From positions 1,248,239 through 1,312,238 of the forward strand of contig JAGNLW010000001.1 of assembly GCA_017999365.1 (NCBI GenBank): a DNA stretch of 64,000 nucleotides. The letters are read 5' to 3'. The DNA comes from Candidatus Aminicenantota bacterium. GTDB lineage: Bacteria; Acidobacteriota; Aminicenantia; Aminicenantales; Saccharicenantaceae. The notes under the pieces were generated by a model that saw only the letters and a program-made list of their open reading frames with translations, was not told the origin of the DNA and did not search any database. Shown here piece after piece: positions 25,560 to 34,300 of the stretch (the stretch's first letter is position 1; the number at the start of each line of letters is the position of its first letter). Both the position numbers and the translations under genes were made by a program.

Positions 25560-25951
25560 AGCTCGCTCCAGATCCTGAGCCCCGGGACCGCCGCGAAGTG
25601 GGCGTCGTAAGTCACCAGGAGCGAACCGGTCTCGAGCGCGTGGGCGGCGATCCAGACATCGTTGAGCGGAAGGGGCTGTCCCGACGTTTTTAGCGCGGAC
25701 TTGATCAACCCGAAGTAGTCGGCCGTCTCGCGCGTCGCTTCGAGGACCCGGACCGCCGGCTTGGCTAAGATGGCCTCCAGAATCCTTCGATTTTCCTTCT
25801 CCATCGATCCGTTCCGGAAGCCCGCGAAGAGCTCGCCCAGCACGAAGACCGACATGTGGACGACGCCGGCTCCGGCCAAGGCGTCGAGAACGCGGGGATC
25901 GCCCCTCAGGTACTTCGTGTAGGCGTTGGTATCGAGCAGCAGGGCTCTCAT
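25556..25951 (-). CDS. vapC: PIN-domain toxin of a VapBC-type module
   Basis: 131 residues, full-length PIN domain. The acidic metal-binding set is present: D7 (LLDTNAY), E40 (LGELFAGF), D98 (LNDVWIAA) and D116 (TYDAHF). Such toxins are Mg2+-dependent RNases that cut tRNA or rRNA until the antitoxin binds them. The ATG overlaps the antitoxin stop codon (ATGA), the usual order antitoxin then toxin. Confidence 0.9.
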   Translation of the reverse strand: MRALLLDTNAYTKYLRGDPRVLDALAGAGVVHMSVFVLGELFAGFRNGSMEKENRRILEAILAKPAVRVLEATRETADYFGLIKSALKTSGQPLPLNDVWIAAHALETGSLLVTYDAHFAAVPGLRIWSEL

Positions 25952-26202
25952 GCCCAGTCCTTTTCGTCGGTCTTCTCCAGATCGGCGATGGAGTCCAGGA
26001 ATTCCCGTTCCTGAGCTTCCGTCCAGACGCCGCTCAGGTCCTCGAACATGGCCCGATTGTCCGGCGGCCGGTCGCCCAGGCCCAGGGCTTTGCCGATCAG
26101 TTCCTTCACGATCTTATTGACGCTCCTGCCCTCGCTTTTGGCTCGCTCCAAGATCTTACGTTCCATTTCCTCGTCGATGCCGTGGAGGCTTAAGGATTTC
26201 AT
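25948..26202 (-). CDS. vapB: VapB-type ribbon-helix-helix antitoxin
   Basis: 84 residues from the ATG at 26202, which has a purine-rich site (AGGGGGGC) upstream; the longer frame back to 26268 would read through the promoter and operator. The N-terminal part (SLSLHGIDEEMERKILERAK) is a ribbon-helix-helix DNA-binding domain, and the acidic C-terminal tail (FLDSIADLEKTDEKDW) is the sort of segment that plugs the toxin active site. It should repress its own promoter at 26227-26284. Confidence 0.83.
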   Translation of the reverse strand: MKSLSLHGIDEEMERKILERAKSEGRSVNKIVKELIGKALGLGDRPPDNRAMFEDLSGVWTEAQEREFLDSIADLEKTDEKDWA

Positions 26203-26226
26203 GGCTTGCCCCCCTGTCCTTAATTC

Positions 26227-26284
26227 TGAATCATAACTTAGTTCATTATTGATTATATTATGATTCATCTGCTCAGGAAGTCAA
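26227..26284 (-). promoter_or_regulatory. toxin-antitoxin promoter with inverted-repeat operator
   Basis: A 10-bp perfect inverted repeat (26227-26236 TGAATCATAA and 26258-26267 TTATGATTCA) flanks a perfect TATAAT (26252-26257, minus strand). CATAAT at 26257-26262 with TTGACT at 26279-26284 (16-base spacer) is the alternative core. The stretch is clearly AT-richer than its surroundings. Confidence 0.7.
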
Positions 26285-26293
26285 GCCTCACAG

Positions 26294-26445
26294 AATGGGG
26301 GAAGTAAAATGGGGGACATGATACCTATTTCCTATTTATTCCAGGCCTGATCACAGCCATGTCGGAAAGGCATTCAAGCCAACGGTCGATGTTCCAAGGA
26401 CCATCGGAGAAAGAAATGGGAAATAGGTATCATGTCCCCGTTTTT
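26294..26445. repeat. class B repeat with 21-bp perfect inverted arms
   Basis: Arms at 26312-26332 and 26419-26439 (GGGGACATGATACCTATTTCC and its exact reverse complement) with 86 bases between. Similarity extends outward to AAAATG/AAAAAC and inward to CTATTT/CCATTT. The left unit from 26294 includes the doublet AATGGGGGAA and AATGGGGGAC, which recurs at 40225-40272. No gene lies inside. Confidence 0.88.
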
Positions 26446-27466
26446 AACGGGCGTAGGCGTCGAGGTCGAGCTCGGGCGCGTCGACGGGGGCGCGGACGAA
26501 GCGCTTGAGGGCCACGGCGCCGACCATGGCCGCGTTGTCGGTGCAGAGCTTGGGCGAGGGGACGTAGGCGTCGATCCCGGCCGAGCGGGCGAACTCCTGG
26601 AACCGGGTCCGCAGGCGCGTGTTGCGGGCGACGCCGCCGCAGAGGATGAGCGACCGGGGCTGGACCCGGTCGGCCGCCGCCCGGACGTGGCCGACGAGCG
26701 TCCTGGCCACGATCTCCTCGAAGCTGGCCAGGAAATCGGCCAGCCGCGGGCCGTCCTTCGAGACGCCGTGCTCCCGGATGAGCTTGATGGCGCCCGTCTT
26801 CAGCCCGCTGAAGCTGAAGTCGAGGCTGCGGTCCTTCGTCCGCGGCACGGCGAAGGGGAAGGCCTTGGGATCGCCGCCCTGGCCCAGTTTCTCGATGACC
26901 GGGCCGCCGGGATAGCCGAGGCCCAGGAACTTGGCGATCTTGTCGAGCGCCTCCCCCGCCGCGTCGTCGCGGGTCCGCCCGAGAAGCCGGTACGAGAGGG
27001 GCTCGGTCATCTCGTAGAGGGCCGTGTGGCCGCCCGAGACGAGAAGGCCCAGGACGGGATAGGCGATATCCGGGTGCTCGAGAAAACAGGCCTCGAGGTG
27101 GGCGTCGAGATGGTCGACGCCGACGAGCGGCTTCTTGTGGAAATAGGACAGCCCCTTGGCGAACGACAGCCCGACGAGAAGCGATCCGATGAGCCCCGGC
27201 CCCTGGGTCACGGCGTAGAGGTCGACGGCCTCCAGCCCCACGCCCGCCCGTCCCAGCGCCTCGCCGACGATGGCCGTCACGGACTTGATGTGCTGGCGCG
27301 AGGCCAGCTCGGGCACGACACCGCCGTAGGGCGCGTGGACCTCGTCCTGGGACAGGACGATGTTGCTCAGGACCTCGGGCGCGGCAGGCGGCACGGCCGA
27401 AGGGACGGCGCGCAGGACGGCCGCGGAGGTCTCGTCGCAGGAGGTTTCTATGGCCAGAACGAGCAC
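26444..27466 (-). CDS. tsaD: tRNA N6-adenosine threonylcarbamoyltransferase TsaD
   Basis: 340 residues, full length. The actin-like ATPase start LVLAIETSCDETSAAVL, the metal site H-x3-H in GVDHLDAHLE, the phosphate loop VSGGHTALY and the closing block SPKLCTDNAAMVG are all present. TsaD transfers the threonylcarbamoyl group to A37 of tRNAs that read ANN codons, working with TsaB, TsaC and TsaE, none of which are in the window. The start is GTG at 27466 with TAAGAT at 27488-27493 as a possible -10 box. The stop lies at the edge of the class B repeat. Confidence 0.96.
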   Translation of the reverse strand: MLVLAIETSCDETSAAVLRAVPSAVPPAAPEVLSNIVLSQDEVHAPYGGVVPELASRQHIKSVTAIVGEALGRAGVGLEAVDLYAVTQGPGLIGSLLVGLSFAKGLSYFHKKPLVGVDHLDAHLEACFLEHPDIAYPVLGLLVSGGHTALYEMTEPLSYRLLGRTRDDAAGEALDKIAKFLGLGYPGGPVIEKLGQGGDPKAFPFAVPRTKDRSLDFSFSGLKTGAIKLIREHGVSKDGPRLADFLASFEEIVARTLVGHVRAAADRVQPRSLILCGGVARNTRLRTRFQEFARSAGIDAYVPSPKLCTDNAAMVGAVALKRFVRAPVDAPELDLDAYAR

Positions 27467-27670
27467 GTCGCGGCGCCTTTCCCGCTCATCTTAGCAGAAA
27501 ACCGGGTCCCCGTCAGGCGCGGACCGGGGCCGGTATCTGCTAATTTTTTAGCATTTTTCGCAACAGCCCGGGCCTCCCGGGCGTATAAATTGCGACGGCC
27601 GTGGGAATTTCCGGCTCCGACGGCCGTCTTTGACCATGGGCGCCCCCCGCGACGGGCGATGCCCCGGATG

Positions 27671-27699
27671 TTGCGTTCTCCGGGACCCGGACGTATAAT
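27671..27699 (+). promoter_or_regulatory. promoter of the RND efflux operon
   Basis: TTGCGT (27671-27676), 17-base spacer, perfect TATAAT (27694-27699), 65 bases before the ATG at 27765. The gap of 27467-27764 otherwise holds a 7-bp GC hairpin at 27566-27582 and no gene. Confidence 0.68.
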
Positions 27700-27702
27700 T
27701 CG

Positions 27703-27717
27703 GACAAGGTCCTTGTC
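27703..27717. promoter_or_regulatory. palindromic operator of the RND efflux operon
   Basis: GACAAGG-T-CCTTGTC, a perfect palindrome with 7-bp arms and a single central base, three bases after the -10 box. It would block transcription when bound. No regulator gene is adjacent. Confidence 0.6.
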
Positions 27718-27764
27718 AGCCCGTCGAGCGCGCCCTGGCGTTTCGATTCGAACGGAGGTTGCCG

Positions 27765-29048
27765 ATGCGTGTTCCCAAAGCCGTCCTGGGCGGGTTCCTG
27801 GCCCTCGTCCTGGTTGCCGCCGGCGTCTATTTCCTCGTTCTCGACAAAGCTCCCGCCAAGACGGAGGGCGCGGCCGGCAACACCCCCGCCGCGGCCGCCC
27901 CGGGCGCCCCGTCCTCCCCGGCCCCGGACCAGAAGACCGAAGCCGCCCCCCTGCCGGTCAGAGTATCCAAAGCCGTCGTCGGCGACCTCGTCATGACCCT
28001 CAAATCGCCCGGCGAGGCCTACACCGAGAAACGCGTCGCCATGAAGGCCGAAGTCGGCGGGATCGTCAAGACCCTCTACGCCGCCGAAGGCCGCCACGTC
28101 AAGGAAGGCGACCTGCTCGTCGAACTCGACGACCGCGAGTACCGCCTCAACCTGGAGCGGCTCGAGGCCCAGCGCCTGCGCTTTCTCTCCGAGCTCTTCC
28201 TCGAGCGGCAGTTCTCCGTGGCCGAGGAGCCGCCCGCCCCGGCCATCGTCGACCGTCTGGCCAAGGCCCAGACCGCCTACGACCGCGTCGCCGAAGGCTT
28301 CAAGTCCGGCGTCGCCTCGCAGGCCGACCTCGAGAAGGCCCAGGCTGCGCTCGAGCTGGCCCTGATCGAGGCCGGCCGAAAGAAGGACGAGGTCCAGGCC
28401 GCGACCAAGGGCCTGACCCAGGCCGAGGTCGACGTCAAGATCGCCCGCCTCAGCCTCGAGAAGACCCGCGTCCGGGCCCCCTTCGCCGGCATCCTGACCG
28501 ACATCAAGATCTCGCCCAAGGAGCGCCTCGACCCCGGCCGCGACCTCTTCACCCTGGTCGACATCAGCCGCATCAAGGTCAAGGCCAAGGTGCTCGAGAG
28601 CGAGGTCGGCAAGGTCGTGGCCGGCCGCGAGGTCGACCTCCGCTTCAGCGCCTTCCCCGGCCGGGCCTTCCGCGGTCGCATCGAGGCCGTCAGCCCGGTC
28701 ATCGACTCCGCCGACAAGACCTGCGGCGTCTACGTGGCCATGGACAACCCGTCCGAGGAGATCAAGCCCGGCATGCACGCCGAGGTCGAGTTCCCGACCG
28801 AGATCTTCACCGGCCGGCTCCTCGTGCCCCAGCAGGCCATCCTCGTCCGCGGCGGCCGCAAGCTCGTCTTCGCCGTCGAGGGCGACATCGCCAAGTGGCG
28901 CTACATCGAGGTCGGCCTGGAGAACGAGGACTTCGCCGAGGTCCTGCCGGGCAAGGAGCCCGGCTGGGGCGTCCAGGCCGGCGACACGGTCATCATCGAG
29001 GGCCACATCACCCTGGCCCACGACACCAAGGTCAGCGTCGTCCGATAG
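27765..29048 (+). CDS. RND efflux periplasmic adaptor (membrane fusion protein)
   Basis: 427 residues from the ATG at 27765, six bases after GGAGG. A membrane anchor or signal (about 5-24) is followed by an Ala/Pro-rich linker, the first lipoyl half (VGGIVKTLYAAEGRHVKEGDLLVELD), a helical hairpin (about 115-225), the second lipoyl half (VRAPFAGILTDIKISPKERL) and the beta-barrel and membrane-proximal domains. It would bridge the inner-membrane pumps encoded at 31386 and 34601 to an outer-membrane channel. First gene of the operon. Confidence 0.92.
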   Translation: MRVPKAVLGGFLALVLVAAGVYFLVLDKAPAKTEGAAGNTPAAAAPGAPSSPAPDQKTEAAPLPVRVSKAVVGDLVMTLKSPGEAYTEKRVAMKAEVGGIVKTLYAAEGRHVKEGDLLVELDDREYRLNLERLEAQRLRFLSELFLERQFSVAEEPPAPAIVDRLAKAQTAYDRVAEGFKSGVASQADLEKAQAALELALIEAGRKKDEVQAATKGLTQAEVDVKIARLSLEKTRVRAPFAGILTDIKISPKERLDPGRDLFTLVDISRIKVKAKVLESEVGKVVAGREVDLRFSAFPGRAFRGRIEAVSPVIDSADKTCGVYVAMDNPSEEIKPGMHAEVEFPTEIFTGRLLVPQQAILVRGGRKLVFAVEGDIAKWRYIEVGLENEDFAEVLPGKEPGWGVQAGDTVIIEGHITLAHDTKVSVVR

Positions 29049-29069
29049 CCGCTGGCTGGAAAAGCGGCC

Positions 29070-30152
29070 ATGCGCAGAACATCCGTCGTTCAGTCCGTCC
29101 TGGCCCTGGGGATCCTGACGCTCGCCCTGACGGCCGGCTCGGGCCTCGGACAGGTCGTCGAGAATCCGGCCAAGCCGTTGGCCAAGGATGCCGGCCGCGT
29201 CATCGCGTTGAGCGATGTCTGGCGGATCACCGACGTCAGCGGGGAATTCTTCTTCAAATACCCTCACGACATGCAGGTCGCGGAGGACGGCTCGCTCTTC
29301 CTGGCGGACGCCGATCAATTCCTGAGGTTTTCACCTGAAGGGAAGTTCTTGGGGAACCTCTACAAGAAGGGGCAGGGCCCGGGCGAGATCGGCCGGGAAT
29401 TCACTTATCATCCGCGCGGCCGCGACCTCTTCGTCCAGGACATGAACTCCCAGCGGTTCTGGCGGACCGATCTCGACGGGGTTTTCAAGGAACAGATCGG
29501 CCTCGCGAACAAGGACTACCGCGGTTTCGCCGGGGTCCTTTCGGAAGGTTTCTTGTTCCTGAAAACGGTCTGGCCTCCGTTCGACGAGAGGACCGGCAAG
29601 CTCATGGAGATCCTCGAAACGGTGGTTCTTGTCGGCTTCGACGGCTCAGAACGTCGAGAGGTCGCCTCTTTCCGGCCGAAGACCTTTCTGGCGCCGGACG
29701 CGGGGATGAGTTGGGACCCCGATATCCTCGGACTCAGCCCCGATCGGAACATCCTCTATGCCGTGCACTCCCGCGACTATGTCGTCGAGGTCATCGACCT
29801 TGGCTCCGGCAAGCCGGTCAGAAGCATCAAGAGGGCCTACCCGAAGGTCGCCCATGCCGAAGCCGATTGGGAGCCGGATTTTCGTAAGAGGACCGGAGCC
29901 CCGAAGATCGAATTCGAGCCTGATATCCAGGCGCTATACGCCGTCGGAAACGGGCTATGGGTGGCGACGTCGACCGACGACAAGGCCAAGGGCCGGCTCA
30001 TCGACGTCTTCGACCAGGACGGCCGGTTCATCGATAGCTTCTATCTCGGTGCGGGGAGGGCGCTCATGGCCGTAGATGACGACGCCCTCTATTGTCGGGA
30101 GAAGAACGAAGACGAGACGATCTCGATCGCGAAATACAGGATCGTCAGGTAG
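29070..30152 (+). CDS. secreted 6-bladed beta-propeller protein
   Basis: 360 residues with a signal peptide (about 1-27). The opening VVENPAKPLAKDAGRVI and the following blade pattern (DMQVAEDGSLFLADADQFLRFSPEGKF, KKGQGPGEIG) are those of the 6-bladed beta-propeller family (NHL-like) abundant in Aminicenantes and Bacteroidota. Lies 21 bases after the adaptor gene and is followed by a paralogue; both sit inside an efflux operon. A periplasmic ligand-binding or assembly role is possible but not shown. Confidence 0.78.
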   Translation: MRRTSVVQSVLALGILTLALTAGSGLGQVVENPAKPLAKDAGRVIALSDVWRITDVSGEFFFKYPHDMQVAEDGSLFLADADQFLRFSPEGKFLGNLYKKGQGPGEIGREFTYHPRGRDLFVQDMNSQRFWRTDLDGVFKEQIGLANKDYRGFAGVLSEGFLFLKTVWPPFDERTGKLMEILETVVLVGFDGSERREVASFRPKTFLAPDAGMSWDPDILGLSPDRNILYAVHSRDYVVEVIDLGSGKPVRSIKRAYPKVAHAEADWEPDFRKRTGAPKIEFEPDIQALYAVGNGLWVATSTDDKAKGRLIDVFDQDGRFIDSFYLGAGRALMAVDDDALYCREKNEDETISIAKYRIVR

Positions 30153-30161
30153 GGGGAGAGG

Positions 30162-31328
30162 ATGGCAAAAGCCGTCTGTCGGTGCTATGGCGACCAGCCG
30201 GCGTTCATGGCCGTGATCCTGCTGCTGGCGTTCGCTGTGACCGTCCCCGCCGCCGGGGCGCAAAGCATCGTCGAGAACCCGGCCAAGCCGAAAGCCGCGA
30301 ACGCCGGACGTGTCATCACGCCCCAAGAGGTCCTGGCCGTCTCCGACGAGGGCACGGGCGATTTCTATTTCAAATGGCCGCAGAGATTGACGGCCGCGCC
30401 GGATGGGGCCCTTTTCGTCATCGACGAGAACCAGACGATGTGGTTCGGCCCCGACGGGAGCTTCAAGCGCAACCTCTTCAAGAAGGGCCAGGGTCCGGGC
30501 GAAATGGCCAACGCCGGAGCCTGCCTATTCGCGGACGGCTCCGTCATCGTCCAGGCCAGATCCCCTTATAAGTTCCTCTGGTTCGACGCCGCCGGCCAAT
30601 ACCAAAAAGAGCTCCTCATCCGCTCGAAGACGCGCTCCTTGATGACCGCCTTGTCCATTCAAGCGGGCGTCATCTACCTCCACGCCTTCGATTTTCCCAG
30701 GGTCGAGGGAACACCCCGCGAAATCGAGGTGCCGCAGAATATCGTAGCCGTACCGGAGGATTCGGGGGAGATCAAGACCCTGTCGTCATTCCCGATAACC
30801 GCCTTCGTCGTTTCTTCCGCCAGCGGCGCGAGCGGATTGATGCCCATCGGCCGATTCCTGTCGGCCGTTTTCGGTCAGAAGCGGCTGGTGATCTCTCATA
30901 CCAACGAGTATCGCCTCAAGCTCTACGACCCGGGGGCAGACAGGATCGTCCGTGAGTTCCGCAGGCCCTACGAGAGAGTCAAGACCGAGCCTCTCACGGA
31001 GCAACAAAAAAGGGGCGGCGTCATCATTGACGGTAAGCACTTCGGGCCGCCCGAGCAAAAATACCAGTCCGATATCTGGAACCTGTTGACCCGCGACGGT
31101 GAGATCTGGGCCGTGACCTCGACGAAGGACAAGGCCAAGGGCGTGCTCGTCGACGTCTTCGACGGCGAGGGCGCCTACCGGGATTGCTTCTGGCTCCGGC
31201 TGCCCGAGGCCGCGATCGTCAGCCTCCTCGAGCCGGGCCAGTGTGCTCTCGACGGCGAGTTCCTCTGGGTCGTCGAACGCGCCGAGGACGAAACCGTCAC
31301 GATCAGGAAATACCGGGTCGCCCTCTAG
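30162..31328 (+). CDS. secreted 6-bladed beta-propeller protein, paralogue
   Basis: 388 residues with a signal peptide (about 1-36, ending AAGAQS). It shares the opening IVENPAKPKAANAGRVIT, the block KKGQGPGEMA and the C-terminal block TSTKDKAKGVLVDVFDGEG with the preceding protein, so the two arose by tandem duplication. Nine bases separate the genes, with a GGGGAGAGG ribosome binding site. A region near residues 215-260 differs most. Probably periplasmic, function unknown. Confidence 0.78.
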   Translation: MAKAVCRCYGDQPAFMAVILLLAFAVTVPAAGAQSIVENPAKPKAANAGRVITPQEVLAVSDEGTGDFYFKWPQRLTAAPDGALFVIDENQTMWFGPDGSFKRNLFKKGQGPGEMANAGACLFADGSVIVQARSPYKFLWFDAAGQYQKELLIRSKTRSLMTALSIQAGVIYLHAFDFPRVEGTPREIEVPQNIVAVPEDSGEIKTLSSFPITAFVVSSASGASGLMPIGRFLSAVFGQKRLVISHTNEYRLKLYDPGADRIVREFRRPYERVKTEPLTEQQKRGGVIIDGKHFGPPEQKYQSDIWNLLTRDGEIWAVTSTKDKAKGVLVDVFDGEGAYRDCFWLRLPEAAIVSLLEPGQCALDGEFLWVVERAEDETVTIRKYRVAL

Positions 31329-31335
31329 GGAGGCG

Positions 31336-31389
31336 ATGAGCGAAGCCAAGGAGGACGAGATGAGCGCGAAACCGAGGAGGCCGCGATGA
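31336..31389 (+). CDS. possible 17-residue leader peptide upstream of the first RND pump
   Basis: ATG at 31336 behind AGGGAGG opens a 17-codon frame (MSEAKEDEMSAKPRRPR) whose TGA overlaps the pump ATG (ATGA at 31386-31389). It contains a second ATG and two more purine-rich stretches. It may couple translation of the pump to the upstream genes, or be only a run of ribosome binding sites. Not recognised as a known peptide. Confidence 0.35.
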   Translation: MSEAKEDEMSAKPRRPR

Positions 31390-34300
31390 AGCTCGCCCGC
31401 ATCGCCGTCGACCGGCCGGTGACGATGTACATGTTCTACTTCGCCGTCATCCTCCTCGGCGCCGTGTCGCTCCGGGAGCTGGCTGTCGACCTTCTGCCCG
31501 ATATCAGCTACCCGCGCCTGTCGGTCGTCACCAACTACCCCGGCGTGGCCCCCGAAGAGATCGAGACGCTCATCACGGCCCCGCTCGAGTCGGCCGTCAG
31601 CCGGGTCCCCGGCCTGCGCCGGGTCGAGTCGGTCTCCAAGGAAGGCGTCTCGCTGCTGACCCTCGAGTTCGACTGGGGCACGGACATGGACTTCACCATG
31701 CTCCACACCCGGGAGCAGCTCGACAACGCCAAGGACCGCTTCCCCGAGGACGCCGAGAGCCCGACCATCGTCCCGCTCGACCCCCAGAGCCGTCCGATCA
31801 TGACCCTGGCCCTGTCGGGCGACCGGACCCTCCTCGAGCTCAAGGAGCTGGCCGAGGAGCTCATCAAGCCCCGCCTCGAGCAGATCGAGGGCGTCGGCTC
31901 GGCCGAGATCACCGGCGGCGTCGAGCGCGAGATCCACATCGAGGCCGACCCGGCCAAGCTGGCCCTCTACGGCCTGACCATCGAGGCCGTGGCCGCCCGC
32001 GTCGACGCCTTCAACCGCAACCTCCAGGGCGGCACCATCCGCAAGGGCACCTTCAAGTACGCCCTCCGCGTCGTCGGCGAGTTCGAGTCGCTCGACGAGA
32101 TCGGCGAGATCGGCCTTCTCGTCACGGAGGCGGGCGGCGTCGTCCGCCTGCGCGACGTGGCCGCGGTCCGCGACTCGGTCAAGGAGCGGCAGGGCATGAC
32201 CCGCCTCGACGGCGCCGAATCGATCGGCCTGCTCGTCCGCAAGGAGTCCGGGGCCAACACGGTCAAGGTGACCAAGCTCGTCCGCGAGACCATCGCCCAG
32301 GTCCGGGCCGAGAACCCCGGCCTGACGCTGAGCGTCGTCAGCGAGCAGGCCAAGGCCATCGAGAGCGCCATCGGGGCCGTCAAGAGCGAGCTCTGGCAGG
32401 GCGCCGTCCTGGCCTTCCTGACGCTCCTCGTCTTCCTCCAGGAGTGGAAGACGCCGCTCATCATCGGCACGGTCATCCCCGTGTCCATCGTCGGCGCCTT
32501 CAGCCTGCTCTTCTTCGGCAACATCACCCTCAACATCATGTCCCTCGGCGGCCTGGCCCTGGCCGTGGGCATGCTCGACGACTGCGCCGTCGTCGTCTCG
32601 GAGAACATCTTCCGCCACCGCTCGCTCGGCAAGGGCCTCAAGGAGGCGGCCTACGACGGCACCCGCGAGGTCGGCCCCGCCGTCGTGTCCACGGCCCTGA
32701 CGACCATCGTCGTCTTCCTGCCGGTCATCTACGTCCACGGCGTGGCCGGCCAGCTCTTCAAGGACACGGCCCTGACCGTGACCTTCGCCCTGCTGGCCTC
32801 GCTCCTCGTGTCGCTGACCCTCATCGCCACGCTCGAGTCGCGGGCCTTCGACCTCGGCGTCGGGAAAGAAGGCCGCTGGCGCTGGACGTGGGGCCTGCGC
32901 AAGTTCCCCGTCGCCGAGCGCCCGCTCTACGCCCTGTTCAAGGCCGTCGGCTTCGTCCTCAACGCCCTGGCCAGCTTCCTCGTCCAGCTGGCCGCCTTCG
33001 CCGCCCATTACCTCGCCCTGCCCAGCCGCCCCGTCCTCAAGGCCGTCTTCGCGGCCTTCAACAAGGTCTACGAGCGGTTCGTCGCCGGCTACGTCCGGTT
33101 CCTGCGCTGGAGCCTGGACCACAAGGGCCGGATCGTGGCCTGGACCCTGGTCTTCTTCGCCGTCACCTTCGCCCTCGGCGGCCTCATCCGCCGAGAGCTC
33201 ATGCCGCCCATGGAGACGACAGCCTTCGAGCTCGACCTGCGCATGCCCGTCGATTTCTCGTTCGAGCAGACGACCGAGACGGCCGTCATGCTCGAGTCGC
33301 GCCTGCGGGGCCACCCGACCGTCAAGACCGTCCTGTCCCAGGTCGGCATCGTCAGCGGCCTGGAGAGCGCCGACCCGACCATCTCGGTCAACTCGGCCCG
33401 CCTGTTCGTCGAGGTCCGCCGGCCCAAGGACCTAGAGGCCGCGCTCGACGCCGCACGGACCCGCCTGGCCCAGCTCCCCGACATCGCCTACACGGTCGTC
33501 CGCGAGGAGTCGGCCTTCAACCAGTTCCTGGCCCTGTCGGGGGCCGAGATCGGCCTCCAGATCAAGGGCAAGGACCTCGACCGCCTCAAGGACATCGCCG
33601 CCGACCTCACGGCCCGGCTGGCGGCCATCCCCGGCATCGCCGACGTCGCCACCAACATCGGCGAGGGCAAGCCCGAGTTCAAGGTCACCGTCGATAAGGA
33701 TTCGCTCAAGAGATACCCCGGCCTGTCGCCGGCGACGATCGGCGACTTCCTGGTCAGCGCCGTGCGCGGCCGCGTCGCCACGCAGTTCCGGGAGATGGAG
33801 AAGAAGTACGACATCCTGGTCCGCCTCGAGGACGCCTCGCGCGAGAACATCGAGGCCCTGCTCGGCGAGACCCTGCCGTTCGAGGGGCGGGCCGTGCCGC
33901 TACGGGACCTCGTCTCCTACGAGATCGTCCGCGGCCCCCGCGAGATCCGCCGCGAGAACCAGCAGCGCATGGTCCTCGTCTCGGCCAACCTCAAGGGCCG
34001 CAAGCTCAGCCAGGTCACGCCCGCCGTCGACCGGGCCATCGCCGCCCTGCGCCTGCCGTCCGACTACCGCGTCACCTGGAGCGGCGAGCGCGAGGAGATG
34101 GCCCGCTCCTTCCGCTCGCTCGTCATGGCCCTCGTCCTGGCCGCCCTGCTGACCTACATGATCATGGCCGCCCAGTTCGAGTCCCTCGTCCACCCCTTTA
34201 TCGTCATGTTCACATTGCCGATGGGCGCGGCCGGGGCCATCGTGGCCCTGCTCCTCACCGGCGGCACGTTCAACGTCATCTCCATCATCGGCCTGGTCGT

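Noticed and set aside
27566..27582. GC hairpin GCCCGGG-CCT-CCCGGGC as a terminator
   Set aside because: No T run follows on either strand, and the genes on both sides are divergent, so there is nothing to terminate there.
26432..29338. A 968-codon open frame on the plus strand across tsaD and the adaptor gene
   Set aside because: Long antisense and out-of-frame open frames are expected at this GC content; the translation is Arg/Gly/Pro-rich low complexity and tsaD and the adaptor explain the region.
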